The notes beneath the pieces are model-generated. The model ran no database searches. It was not told the DNA's origin and saw only the letters and a program-made list of their open reading frames with translations. A DNA stretch of 48,007 bases from Victivallales bacterium (GTDB lineage Bacteria; Verrucomicrobiota; Lentisphaeria; Victivallales; UBA1829): positions 1-48,007 of the forward strand of contig JAEEQN010000020.1 of NCBI GenBank assembly GCA_016285345.1. The letters run 5' to 3'. Position 1 is the stretch's first letter; each line of letters begins with the position of its first letter. Of this stretch, positions 1 to 7,512 are shown one piece after another. The position numbers were made by a program, and so were the translations under genes.

Positions 1-1343
1 CCTCCGGGTCGCTGGCCGCCGGGACCGCCGCCCTGACGACCGCCGCCACGACCGCCCTGACGGTTGCCGCCGGCATTGTCGCCCGCGGCCTGCGCGATCT
101 TGCGGAGTTCGGTCGGGATGTCGATCTGCTGCGGGCATCTTCTGACGCAGCGGCGGCACCCGATGCAGGCGCTTGCCTTCACGGCGAGCTTGTTGTAGGC
201 TTCCTTGAACGCGGCCTCGTCCTTCTTTTCGCAGAAGTCGTTCCAGGCCGTGAATACCGCGGGAATCTCGATCTTGACCGGGCATTCATTGACGCAGTAT
301 CTGCAGGTCGTGCAGGGGACGCGACTCTTGGAGACGCCCAGATACACGTCGCGGGCCTCGGCGAGCACCTTGCGCTCGTCGTCGGTCAGCGGCTTGAAAT
401 CCGTGAAGGTCTCAATGTTTTCCTTCAGCACTTCCATCGTGGTCATGCCGCTGAGGACCGTGAGTACGTTCGGAAGCGAAGCGGCGTAGCGGAACGCCCA
501 GGAGGCCGGAGTGGCCTTGGGATCGGCCTTCCTGAGGACGTCGGCAGCCGCCGGAGTGAGGTTGGCGAGACGGCCGCCCTGGAGCGGTTCCATGATGACG
601 ACGGGGATGTCCTTCGAGGTCAGGAACTCGTACATGCGCTTGGCGTTGGTCTGATTGTCCCAGTCGATGAAATTGAGCTGGATTTGAACGAAATCCCATT
701 CGTGCGCGTTGACGATGGGTTCGAGAGCCTGCGCGGAATCGTGGAAGGAAAAGCCGAGATGCCTGATGACTCCGGCGTCTTTCTGCTTCTTGAAGTAATC
801 GTAAAGCTTGAGATTCTCGTAGTTGCGGAAGCTGTTCGCGTTGAACGCGTGCATCAGGTAGAAGTCGAAATAGTCGGTCTTGCACGCCTCAAGCTGGCCC
901 TTGAACGTGGCCTCCGCCTCGGCCGCGCTGCGGAGCGACCACAGCGGAAGCTTGGTGGCGAGCAGGTAGGAGTCGCGTTTATATTTCTTCATCGCTTCGC
1001 CGATGAACTGCTGGCTTTCGCCGTTGTGGTACGGCTGGGCGGTGTCGAAGTAGTTCAGCCCGGCGGCCATGGCCGTGTCGACGAGCTTCTGCGCCTCTTC
1101 ACGGTCGATCTTGCCGTTCTTCTGAGGAAGGCGCATCATGCCGTAGCCGAGCAGAGGCACGGTGAGATCGGTCTTTTTATATTTGCGGCGGGTGACCTTC
1201 TTCGATTTGGAAGCATCGCCTTCCTTCGCGGGTTCGGACGACTTCGCATCGGCCGGCGCGATGCCGGTCTGAGCGGCGAGATGGGACAGGGCGCCGAGCG
1301 TGGTGAGCGCTGCCGCGCCCTTCAGAAACTCTCTTCGATTCAT
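1..1343 (-). CDS. Aldo/keto reductase with Tat signal and C-terminal 2x[4Fe-4S] motif (3' end outside window)
   Basis: The reading frame starts at the ATG at 1343 and runs off the left edge. The N-terminus NRREFLKGAAA fits a twin-arginine signal, so export in folded form is likely. The AKR catalytic tetrad is visible: Asp and Tyr in FDTAQPYHNGES, Lys in LATKLP and His in FYLMHAF. After the barrel come two ferredoxin-type cysteine clusters, CTTCRYCVNECP and CIGCRRCVRRCP, so the family is the AKR/4Fe-4S fusion predicted to use Fe-S redox partners. The visible end is a low-complexity Gly/Arg/Gln tail of unknown role. It lies 55 bp downstream of a small membrane protein gene on the same strand and may be co-transcribed with it. 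The substrate cannot be read from sequence. Confidence 0.9.
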   Translation of the reverse strand, partial: MNRREFLKGAAALTTLGALSHLAAQTGIAPADAKSSEPAKEGDASKSKKVTRRKYKKTDLTVPLLGYGMMRLPQKNGKIDREEAQKLVDTAMAAGLNYFDTAQPYHNGESQQFIGEAMKKYKRDSYLLATKLPLWSLRSAAEAEATFKGQLEACKTDYFDFYLMHAFNANSFRNYENLKLYDYFKKQKDAGVIRHLGFSFHDSAQALEPIVNAHEWDFVQIQLNFIDWDNQTNAKRMYEFLTSKDIPVVIMEPLQGGRLANLTPAAADVLRKADPKATPASWAFRYAASLPNVLTVLSGMTTMEVLKENIETFTDFKPLTDDERKVLAEARDVYLGVSKSRVPCTTCRYCVNECPVKIEIPAVFTAWNDFCEKKDEAAFKEAYNKLAVKASACIGCRRCVRRCPQQIDIPTELRKIAQAAGDNAGGNRQGGRGGGRQGGGPGGQRPG

Positions 1344-1398
1344 ATTCTGGACCTCAAATATGATTGGATATTAAGTTCCGGGGCAAACGATGGAAAGG

Positions 1399-1752
1399 TC
1401 ATCCCTCGGCAACAGCGGCTTTGCGCTTCACGATGGCCGAACTCACGATCAGCATGCCGATCCAGACGGCGAGGATCAGCGCGGTCATGGCGCCGCCGAC
1501 GGTCGCGATCTCGCGGAGAACCTCAGCGGTGTTGCCGTCGCGGACGCCGGTCAGGAACGGGAACTGGAAGATGATCTCGCCGTGCCAGATGTGCTCGAAC
1601 GCGAGCAGGGCGCATCCGCCGAAGGAAAGTTTTTCGAGCCAGCCGAGTTTCGTGGCCCAGCTGATGGTGTCCGAAGAGCCGGTGTCTTTCACAGTGCGAC
1701 GGGCGATTCCGGCTGCGATTGCAGCGGCGAGGGGAGCGGAGAAACAAGCCAT
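1399..1752 (-). CDS. Small conserved-looking two-helix membrane protein (117 aa), function unknown
   Basis: The protein has 117 residues and two hydrophobic stretches, one around FGGCALLAFEHIWHGEI and one around GGAMTALILAVWIGMLIV, with a basic C-terminus, so it is probably an inner-membrane protein. The start at 1752 has a Shine-Dalgarno AAGGA 7-8 nt upstream. I recall similar small proteins beginning MACF with an FEHxWHGEI motif in other anaerobes, but no function can be given. It sits behind a sigma70-like promoter and a leader of about 130 nt rich in hairpins, which suggests post-transcriptional control. The aldo/keto reductase gene follows 55 bp downstream. Confidence 0.7.
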   Translation of the reverse strand: MACFSAPLAAAIAAGIARRTVKDTGSSDTISWATKLGWLEKLSFGGCALLAFEHIWHGEIIFQFPFLTGVRDGNTAEVLREIATVGGAMTALILAVWIGMLIVSSAIVKRKAAVAEG

Positions 1753-1880
1753 TTTGTGTTCCTTTCATGGAAACGTTGCCTCGTCTTAAGGCAACTTGGT
1801 TCAGGTGTTGCGTATAGAATCCGTGGCAGGATGCTTCTGCATCCCCTACAGCCGCTTCGTGCGGCCGCGGGTTCTCTTAT
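1753..1880 (-). promoter_or_regulatory. Structured 5' leader of the 117-aa membrane protein gene (candidate riboswitch, class not recognised)
   Basis: Between the predicted transcription start (about 1880) and the start codon (1752) the minus strand can form three clean hairpins: 1851-1865 (5-bp stem), 1829-1844 (GGATGC/GCATCC, AGAA loop) and 1775-1795 (GTTGCCT/AGGCAAC, 7-nt loop). A fourth element at 1758-1774 pairs GTTTCC with GGAAC and would cover the Shine-Dalgarno AAGGA. This layout is typical of translational riboswitches or protein-binding leaders. It does not match the conserved cores of the classes I can recall (TPP, cobalamin, SAM-I, glycine, FMN, fluoride, c-di-GMP, guanidine). Confidence 0.5.
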
Positions 1881-1887
1881 TTGCTAT

Positions 1888-1915
1888 ACTATATCACGTA
1901 TTATATAAAAATCAA
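1888..1915 (-). promoter_or_regulatory. Sigma70-like promoter for the 117-aa membrane protein gene
   Basis: On the minus strand, TTGATT (1910-1915), a 16-bp spacer, then TATAGT (1888-1893). Predicted start near 1880. The same layout recurs at many genes in this window. Confidence 0.6.
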
Positions 1916-2020
1916 GCCTCTGTTTTTTTGTTTTTTCAACTTTTTTATCTTGAGGATAAGGCGTAAGGGAAAACGCACGGAGTGAGCAACCTGAGGCTGA
2001 CAGTCCTTTGATCCGGGACA

Positions 2021-2056
2021 TAAAAAGACGGCTTCGATGATGAGTCGAAGCCGTCT
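2021..2056 (-). terminator. Intrinsic terminator of the pseudopilin-like gene
   Basis: Perfect 12-bp inverted repeat AGACGGCTTCGA/TCGAAGCCGTCT (2026-2056) with a 7-nt loop. Read on the minus strand it is followed by a T tract (2022-2026). It lies about 55 bp downstream of the stop of the gene at 2113-2979. Confidence 0.85.
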
Positions 2057-2112
2057 GCTTGAACGGTGTCATGATGAACCCGAGGCGGTGCCGTCAGGTC
2101 CATTCTTCCGAT

Positions 2113-2979
2113 TTATTGCTTGCGGCATGTGGTATCGTCGGTGCAATCATTGCCGGCTTTGCGCATGTTGCAGTCCGTCCAGCTGCCCCAGCCGGTGGAA
2201 GCCGCTTTCTTCGGGGCATCGCTGTAGGAGGTCTTGGTGACGAGATCGAACGCATTGTTGGACGGGAGGGTCTGCCGCGGCTTGATGTGTCTGGCATGGC
2301 CGTCCAGATAGAGTTCGCCGGCGGTGGTGTGGGAGGAAAGGCGCTTGAGAATGGCGATATACTGCTGGATGGGGCTCGCGGAACCGGGGCTGTTGACGTT
2401 GGTCGTGGAGAAGGTGCCGGCGCCGGTTCCCTGCACCCAGTTGACGGTGTTGCTTTCGGATGCGTTTTCGCCGATGATGATCAGGTCGGAAGCGGTATAG
2501 ACGGCCGTGGTCTTGTTGCCGCTGATGTAGCCTTTATTGTTGTTTTTCCCTTCCTTGCCGCCGGGGCCGAGCATGTTCGGAATACGCGGATGGATCGCCT
2601 CCTGAAGGTTGTTGAGGCTGTAAGACTTCTTGCCGCCGCCCTGCGCCGCGGTTTCGCTGGAGGCATCGGCATCGCAGAAGAAGGAGTTCTTGAACGGGGC
2701 ATTTTTCGTCGGATCCTGTCCGAGGGCGGAAACCAGAGCGCATTCCCAGCCGGTATTGCCGCTTTGGGGGCCGGTGAGGGCGGGCATGTAGTCGTTGTAG
2801 CTGGTGGCATACATCTGGTACGCCTTGGAGAACTGACCAAGGTTGCTGAGGCAGGTCGCGGTACTTGCACTTTCACGCGCACTCTGCAGAGCGGGCAGCA
2901 GCATGGACGCCAGAATCGCGATAATGCAGATGACGACCAGCAGCTCAATGAGGGTAAACGCCTGTTTGCAATGTTTCAT
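2113..2979 (-). CDS. Prepilin-type N-terminal cleavage/methylation protein (pseudopilin-like, H-x9-DG type)
   Basis: The 288-residue protein begins with a short basic leader and a classical class III signal, QAFTLIELLVVICIIAIL, including Phe+1 and Glu+5 for prepilin peptidase processing and N-methylation. After the hydrophobic helix the soluble part carries a C-terminal SSHTTAGELYLDGHA segment, the H-x9-DG type motif of the large pseudopilin-like family. This family is strongly expanded in Lentisphaerota and Planctomycetota, often as dozens of paralogues per genome, and its roles are mostly unknown. It stands alone with its own promoter and terminator, with no type II secretion or pilus genes next to it. 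Confidence 0.9.
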   Translation of the reverse strand: MKHCKQAFTLIELLVVICIIAILASMLLPALQSARESASTATCLSNLGQFSKAYQMYATSYNDYMPALTGPQSGNTGWECALVSALGQDPTKNAPFKNSFFCDADASSETAAQGGGKKSYSLNNLQEAIHPRIPNMLGPGGKEGKNNNKGYISGNKTTAVYTASDLIIIGENASESNTVNWVQGTGAGTFSTTNVNSPGSASPIQQYIAILKRLSSHTTAGELYLDGHARHIKPRQTLPSNNAFDLVTKTSYSDAPKKAASTGWGSWTDCNMRKAGNDCTDDTTCRKQ

Positions 2980-3079
2980 TTTGAGCTTACCTTTCGGTTG
3001 GTTTTGTTTTGTGTATGTTATGTTTGTATGTTTCGGGATTCAGGCGCGTTTCCCCGACGGGAAACAGCGCGCATTATAT

Positions 3080-3107
3080 ATTATACCGGATTTCCTGAGA
3101 AATGCAA
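3080..3107 (-). promoter_or_regulatory. Sigma70-like promoter of the pseudopilin-like gene
   Basis: Minus strand TTGCAT (3102-3107), 16-bp spacer, TATAAT (3080-3085). About 100 nt upstream of the start codon at 2979. Confidence 0.65.
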
Positions 3108-3200
3108 ATAGCAAATCGTCAAAAAAGCGGAAAAAAAACGTGGTTTTCGTGAAAAAACGCGGTTGCAATAGGTTTTAAAGAAAAATCCGATGGCCGGAAA

Positions 3201-4061
3201 TCATTTTTTCGCCGAATACGGATCGAACTTGTAACCTTTTTCCTCCTTCATGATGTAGCCGATGCCGGGGAACGGGATGTGAGCGCCCAGAACGATATTG
3301 CCTTCCTTGCTCATGGTCTCCAGGAACGCCACGCGGGTCTGGTAGGCCTGTTTCTGGTCGGCGTCGAACGAGGCGCAGTATTCGGGATGTGCGACCTGGA
3401 GATCGACGGCGTGCACCACGTCGCCGACGAAGCGGAGCTTGCCCTGACGGTAGTAGCAGTGGCCAGGGGTGTGTCCGACGGCCTTCACCGCGTACAGGCC
3501 GTTCACGATGGGCTCGCCGAAGTTCAGGGTCTGGATGCGCCCGTTGTAAGCGTCGCGGAACTGGTGGAGGAGTTCGTCCGGTTTCTGCTTGGCGATGATC
3601 GGGCTCCAGTGCTTCCACTCCTCGTAGGACATGTAGACCTTTGCGTTCGGGAAGACCGCCTTGCCGTCCTTGTCAACGAGGCCGCCGACGTGATCCGGAT
3701 GCAGATGGGTGAGCAGGATGTAGTCGACCCCGGTCGGACGGATGTTGATGCTTGCGAGCTTCTTGACGAGCGAACCATTCGGATCGAAGTTGCCCGCGTC
3801 GATGAGGTAGGTCTTGAAGTTGTAGCGCATCACGAAGCAGTTGACGGATGCGGGGTACTCCTTCTCCAGTTTGTCCTTCTTGAGGGAGGATGTCTTGGTA
3901 TAGTCGCTGAAGAGCGTGCCCTTCATCGTCGTGCTCTTGTCCCGGATGGCGTACACCTTCACGTCGTTGCCGAACGTGAACTCCTTCACGTCCGCGGAGT
4001 CCGCCGCGAGCACGGCTGCTCCGGCACAGAATATGGCGGCGACTGCGGTAAACAATTTCAT
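3201..4061 (-). CDS. Exported metallo-beta-lactamase-fold hydrolase
   Basis: The start at 4061 is preferred over the longer frame because GAGGTG lies just upstream and the protein then begins with a signal peptide, MKLFTAVAAIFCAGAAVLAAD. The mature part has the zinc-binding signature LTHLHPDHVGG, a later GHTPGHCYY His and a GDVVHA Asp/His, as in MBL-fold lactonases and related hydrolases. The C-terminus LGAHIPFPGIGYI fits the same family. It probably works in the periplasm as a di-zinc hydrolase. The substrate (lactone, ester or other) cannot be told from sequence. It is monocistronic and divergent from the metallophosphoesterase gene. Confidence 0.88.
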   Translation of the reverse strand: MKLFTAVAAIFCAGAAVLAADSADVKEFTFGNDVKVYAIRDKSTTMKGTLFSDYTKTSSLKKDKLEKEYPASVNCFVMRYNFKTYLIDAGNFDPNGSLVKKLASINIRPTGVDYILLTHLHPDHVGGLVDKDGKAVFPNAKVYMSYEEWKHWSPIIAKQKPDELLHQFRDAYNGRIQTLNFGEPIVNGLYAVKAVGHTPGHCYYRQGKLRFVGDVVHAVDLQVAHPEYCASFDADQKQAYQTRVAFLETMSKEGNIVLGAHIPFPGIGYIMKEEKGYKFDPYSAKK

Positions 4062-4115
4062 ATCGCACCTCGTGGTTCTGGTCATGCGTAAGAATCGGAA
4101 AAACATTTTTCCAAC

Positions 4116-4143
4116 AATATACTATAAAAAACTGAAAAATCAA
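4116..4143 (-). promoter_or_regulatory. Sigma70-like promoter of the MBL-fold hydrolase gene
   Basis: Minus strand TTGATT (4138-4143), 16-bp spacer, TATATT (4116-4121). Its -35 box lies only 3 bp from the -35 box of the divergent promoter at 4147-4174. Confidence 0.6.
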
Positions 4144-4146
4144 ACC

Positions 4147-4174
4147 TTGAAAAAAGAGAAAACGCGTCTAAATT
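4147..4174 (+). promoter_or_regulatory. Sigma70-like promoter of the metallophosphoesterase gene
   Basis: Plus strand TTGAAA (4147-4152), 16-bp spacer, TAAATT (4169-4174). It is arranged back to back with the MBL-hydrolase promoter, so the two polymerases would compete or share a regulator. Confidence 0.5.
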
Positions 4175-4243
4175 AAAGAAAATTCCGTTTTCCGGCTCGT
4201 TTCGGACTGTTTTTTCTGTTTTTCCAAGATTCGGAGTCTTTTT

Positions 4244-5353
4244 ATGTGGGTTGCCCTGCTTCTTTTCGCAGTCGCGTACGCGCCGTGCAGCATCGGACTG
4301 TCGTTGCCCGTCAATAAAAAATACCGCCCGCTCATCGCGCTGGGTTTGTTCTTTTTTGCGGTCGCAGTCCAGTTCGTGATCTTCACGGGGATTCTGCCTC
4401 GTTTTTTGCTTCTGCTCGTCGCCTGGTGTTCCGGCATGCTCGTCTTCTCCACGCCGTTCTTCTTCCTGCGGGACATGGCCCTGCTCGTCATGCATCTCAA
4501 AAAACGTCGCATCCCGAACCAGAAATACAGCATCGCGGTCATCCTGATCCTCTCCGGTTTTCTGGCGGCGTGGGGCGAGTTCAATGCAGTGCGTCCGCCC
4601 AAGGTCAAACCCGTGGCGATCACGATCCAAAACCTGCCGGACGCGTTCGACGGATTCCGCATCGTGTATATCACCGACACCCATATCAGCAAGGCCAGCC
4701 TGCCGAATTACCTCTGGACCGTCGTCTGCCGCGCCAACGCCGTGCATCCCGACCTCATCCTGCTTGGCGGCGATCTGGGCGACCTGAAGCCGGACGAGAT
4801 CAGGCCGAACATGCATCAGCTCGGCGACCTGCATGCGAAACACGGCGTCTACTCCTCGCCCGGCAATCATGAGTATTACCGCGGGCTCGACGAATGGATC
4901 GCGTTCCTTGATTCCGTCGGCATTGAGACGCTGTTCAACCGGCACGTCGTGATCGAAAAGGACGGTGCGCAGCTCGTGATCGCCGGTCTGCCGGACAAGA
5001 TGCGCGGCAACAAATGGTATGCCGGACGCGAGGAACCGGATCTGGATAAGACGCTTGCCGGTGCTCCCGAGGGTGCTCCGGTCATTCTGCTGTCGCATCA
5101 GCCGCGCTTTGCGCGTGAATACGCGAAATATCCCGTTTCGCTTCAGCTTTCCGGGCACACGCACGGCGGTATGATCGCCGGATTACCGGCCTTCTTGGTG
5201 AAGAACGCCAACAAAGGTTTCGTTTCCGGGAAGTATCAGGTGGGAGATATGACGCTGTACGTGAGCAACGGCGCGGGCCTCTGGAACGGATTCATGTTCC
5301 GGCTTGACGTCCCCCCCGAGATCACGGAGATTATTTTGAGAAAACCAGAATGA
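4244..5353 (+). CDS. Membrane-anchored calcineurin-like metallophosphoesterase (YkuE/YaeI type)
   Basis: The 369-residue protein has about three to four N-terminal membrane segments (residues about 1-125) followed by a metallophosphoesterase domain. The di-metal motifs are in order: TDTHIS, GGDLGD, GNHEYY, LSHQPR and SGHTHGG. This order fits the YkuE/YaeI family, whose members act on phospholipid or UDP-sugar-lipid phosphoesters at the membrane; the substrate here is inferred only by family. A CGGAG ribosome binding site precedes the ATG. The gene converges on rsmE, with a shared terminator hairpin between them. Confidence 0.9.
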   Translation: MWVALLLFAVAYAPCSIGLSLPVNKKYRPLIALGLFFFAVAVQFVIFTGILPRFLLLLVAWCSGMLVFSTPFFFLRDMALLVMHLKKRRIPNQKYSIAVILILSGFLAAWGEFNAVRPPKVKPVAITIQNLPDAFDGFRIVYITDTHISKASLPNYLWTVVCRANAVHPDLILLGGDLGDLKPDEIRPNMHQLGDLHAKHGVYSSPGNHEYYRGLDEWIAFLDSVGIETLFNRHVVIEKDGAQLVIAGLPDKMRGNKWYAGREEPDLDKTLAGAPEGAPVILLSHQPRFAREYAKYPVSLQLSGHTHGGMIAGLPAFLVKNANKGFVSGKYQVGDMTLYVSNGAGLWNGFMFRLDVPPEITEIILRKPE

Positions 5354-5356
5354 GGT

Positions 5357-5380
5357 GGCATCAGCTTAGAAAGCTATGCC
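5357..5380. terminator. Convergent terminator hairpin between metallophosphoesterase gene and rsmE
   Basis: GGCAT-c-AGCTT / AAGCT-ATGCC with a 3-nt loop, 10 paired bases and one bulged C, followed on the plus strand by TTT. It contains the rsmE stop codon (5374-5376). It probably serves both convergent genes, though the T tract is short. Confidence 0.5.
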
Positions 5381-6081
5381 TTTGAATTGAGGAGGACGTT
5401 CAGCACGCCCAGTCCGGCGATCGCGGCGGTCTCCACGCGGAGCGTCCAGTCGCCGATCCTGAGCGGGGCGGCTCCGGCGGCGAACATCGCGTCCGTTTCG
5501 GCGTCCGTGAAACCGCCTTCCGGCCCGACGAAGAATGCGACGTCGGAGGCCGTGCCGAGTTCGGGGAAGACCCCCGTGCGGTTGGACCCTGTAATCAGCA
5601 CGCCGCAGGTTTCGCCGGCATGGGCGAGAGCCGCCGCGAACGGCATCGGGTTAGCGACGACGGGGAGGAACGGGTTGCCGGACTGCTTGCAGGCTTCGAA
5701 TAAAAGATCCATCCAGCGCCCCGCGACGGAGTTTTCGCCCGGCTGAACAACGGAGCGTTCGCAGAGAACGGGCACAAGAGCATACACTCCCAGCTCGACC
5801 GCCTGTTTCAGCAGAGAGTCGAGCTTCTGTTTCTTGGGCGGCGCGAAGTAGAGGTGCAGACGCCGCGCGGGCGGCGGCACGACGCGCTTCGATTCCAGTC
5901 GTAACTGGCGGTCCGTCTCGACAACCGCCGTTCCGAGCGTGCCGTGTCCGTCCATGACCGTGACCGTTTCGCCGGGACGCGCCCGGAGAATGCGGAACAG
6001 ATGGGCTTCCTCCCTCGATTCGAGGCGGAAAAAAGAGCCGGGTTCGGTCGAGGCGAGGTCGTCGAAACGGAACGCATGCAT
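5374..6081 (-). CDS. rsmE: 16S rRNA (uracil(1498)-N3)-methyltransferase RsmE
   Basis: The 235-residue protein has the RsmE layout: an N-terminal PUA-like RNA-binding part, then a SPOUT methyltransferase with LKQAVELGV, the FVGPEGGFT loop and the C-terminal LRVETAAIAGL that forms the SAM-binding trefoil knot. The enzyme methylates U1498 of 16S rRNA with SAM. Its length is normal for the family. It lies 42 bp downstream of dapL on the same strand and probably shares the dapL promoter. Confidence 0.93.
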   Translation of the reverse strand: MHAFRFDDLASTEPGSFFRLESREEAHLFRILRARPGETVTVMDGHGTLGTAVVETDRQLRLESKRVVPPPARRLHLYFAPPKKQKLDSLLKQAVELGVYALVPVLCERSVVQPGENSVAGRWMDLLFEACKQSGNPFLPVVANPMPFAAALAHAGETCGVLITGSNRTGVFPELGTASDVAFFVGPEGGFTDAETDAMFAAGAAPLRIGDWTLRVETAAIAGLGVLNVLLNSKA

Positions 6082-6123
6082 CGGGAAACCGGCTCCTTGT
6101 GCGTGAAAGCTGGTAATAATGGA

Positions 6124-7365
6124 TCAGAAGACGAACTTGCAGTCGCCCAGACGGCGCGCAAACTCGTCGAGGACGCGTTTTTCGTCCTCGATGCCGCCGC
6201 GCGCGACGAACGTGGCGCTGAAGCGGACGAAGTGTCCGGCGTCGTCCCACGGCACGGAGCTGATGAGCTTGTTGCGGATGAGCCACTGGCTGAACGCCTC
6301 GCCGTTTTCGAACTGCGTGCCGTCGGCGGTGGCCTTCGGGGCCTTCACGTAGAGGTAGAAGCTGCCGGCGGGGACCTTGGCGTTGAAGCCGAGTTTCTTC
6401 AGCGTCTCGACCATGCTGGCGAGGCGGCGGTGGTATTTCTCGCAGATCGCGGGGGTGATGGCGGCCTGGTCGTCGAGCGCGGCGATGGCGGCCTTCTGAA
6501 TCGCGAGGAACTGGCCGCTGTCAGCGTTGTCCTTCACGGTCGCGAACGCCTTCACGGCGAGCGGATTGCCGCAGACCCAGCTGAGGCGCCAGCCGGTCAT
6601 GTTGAAGCCCTTGGACATGCTGTGGAGCTCCACGCAGCATTCGAGCGCGCCGGGGATGGAGAGGATGCTCAGCGGCTTGCCGGAGAAGTTCAGCGGCGCA
6701 TAGGCGGCATCGCTCACGATGAGGATATGGTTTTTGCGGGCGAACTCGACCGCCTTCGTGAAGAATTCGACGGTGGCGGACGCGCCGGTCGGGTTGTTCG
6801 GGTAGTTCAGATAGAGCAGTTTGGCGCGCTTGCGCTGGTCTTCCGTAAGGGACTCCAGGTCGGGCAGGAAACCATTTTCCTCGAGGAGCGGGAGCTTGAC
6901 GACTTCGCCGCCGAGGTATTCGGTCCATGTGCCGAGCACGCCGTAGCCGGGGACGGTCAGGACGGCGATGTCGCCGGGGTTGATGAAGCAGGACGGGAGA
7001 AGCGTGAGGGCGGATTTGCTGCCGATGGCGTGGACGATCTGCGTGTCGGGATCGAGCTCGACGCCGTACAGGGCCTTCATGTAGCGGGCGGCGGCGGCCT
7101 TGAAGTCGGCGCAGCCGTTGTCCGCGTAGGTGCGGTTCTCCCATTTCGCGGCTTCTTCCGCGAGGCGGGCGACCACGGACGGGAACGCCATGTCGTCGGG
7201 CTCGCCCACGCCCATGTCGATCAGTTCGACGCCGGGGTTCTCCGCGGCGGCGGCGCGTTTGGCGCGTTTGATCTTCTCGAACTTGTAGATCTTGGTGTCT
7301 TTGCCGAAGTTGGAACCGCCGATCCTGGCGGCGAAATTCTGCTGGAGGAAGTTTTCCTGAGACAT
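6124..7365 (-). CDS. dapL: LL-diaminopimelate aminotransferase
   Basis: The 413-residue fold-type I PLP enzyme has the DapL-specific start NFGKDTKIYKFEKI, the MGVGEPDD motif and the PLP lysine in SMSKGFNMTGWRLSW. It converts tetrahydrodipicolinate directly to LL-diaminopimelate using glutamate, so this organism probably uses the one-step DAP route for peptidoglycan and lysine. DapL is typical of Chlamydiae, Lentisphaerota/Verrucomicrobiota, cyanobacteria and some anaerobes, which fits the proposed taxonomy. rsmE follows at 42 bp. Confidence 0.93.
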   Translation of the reverse strand: MSQENFLQQNFAARIGGSNFGKDTKIYKFEKIKRAKRAAAAENPGVELIDMGVGEPDDMAFPSVVARLAEEAAKWENRTYADNGCADFKAAAARYMKALYGVELDPDTQIVHAIGSKSALTLLPSCFINPGDIAVLTVPGYGVLGTWTEYLGGEVVKLPLLEENGFLPDLESLTEDQRKRAKLLYLNYPNNPTGASATVEFFTKAVEFARKNHILIVSDAAYAPLNFSGKPLSILSIPGALECCVELHSMSKGFNMTGWRLSWVCGNPLAVKAFATVKDNADSGQFLAIQKAAIAALDDQAAITPAICEKYHRRLASMVETLKKLGFNAKVPAGSFYLYVKAPKATADGTQFENGEAFSQWLIRNKLISSVPWDDAGHFVRFSATFVARGGIEDEKRVLDEFARRLGDCKFVF

Positions 7366-7407
7366 GGCGCAAAAAGTCCTTTCTGGTTCTGAAAATAAGT
7401 AAACAAT

Positions 7408-7435
7408 AATATAGCACGTGCAAGGGGAAATGCAA
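7408..7435 (-). promoter_or_regulatory. Sigma70-like promoter of dapL-rsmE
   Basis: Minus strand TTGCAT (7430-7435), 16-bp spacer, TATATT (7408-7413), about 40 nt upstream of the dapL start codon. Confidence 0.65.
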
Positions 7436-7512
7436 ATACAAAACAGTCCGATCCGCTCAAACGATGCCGTATCCCGCGGAACCGTATACGGATGGGGGAC
7501 AGGGCCGCCCCG

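Noticed and set aside
684-1574. Open frame of 296 codons on the plus strand
   Set aside because: Runs antisense through the aldo/keto reductase and the 117-aa gene; no domain or ribosome binding site.
1884-2072. 62-codon minus-strand frame
   Set aside because: It overlaps the terminator at 2026-2056 and the promoter at 1888-1915, so it is not likely coding.
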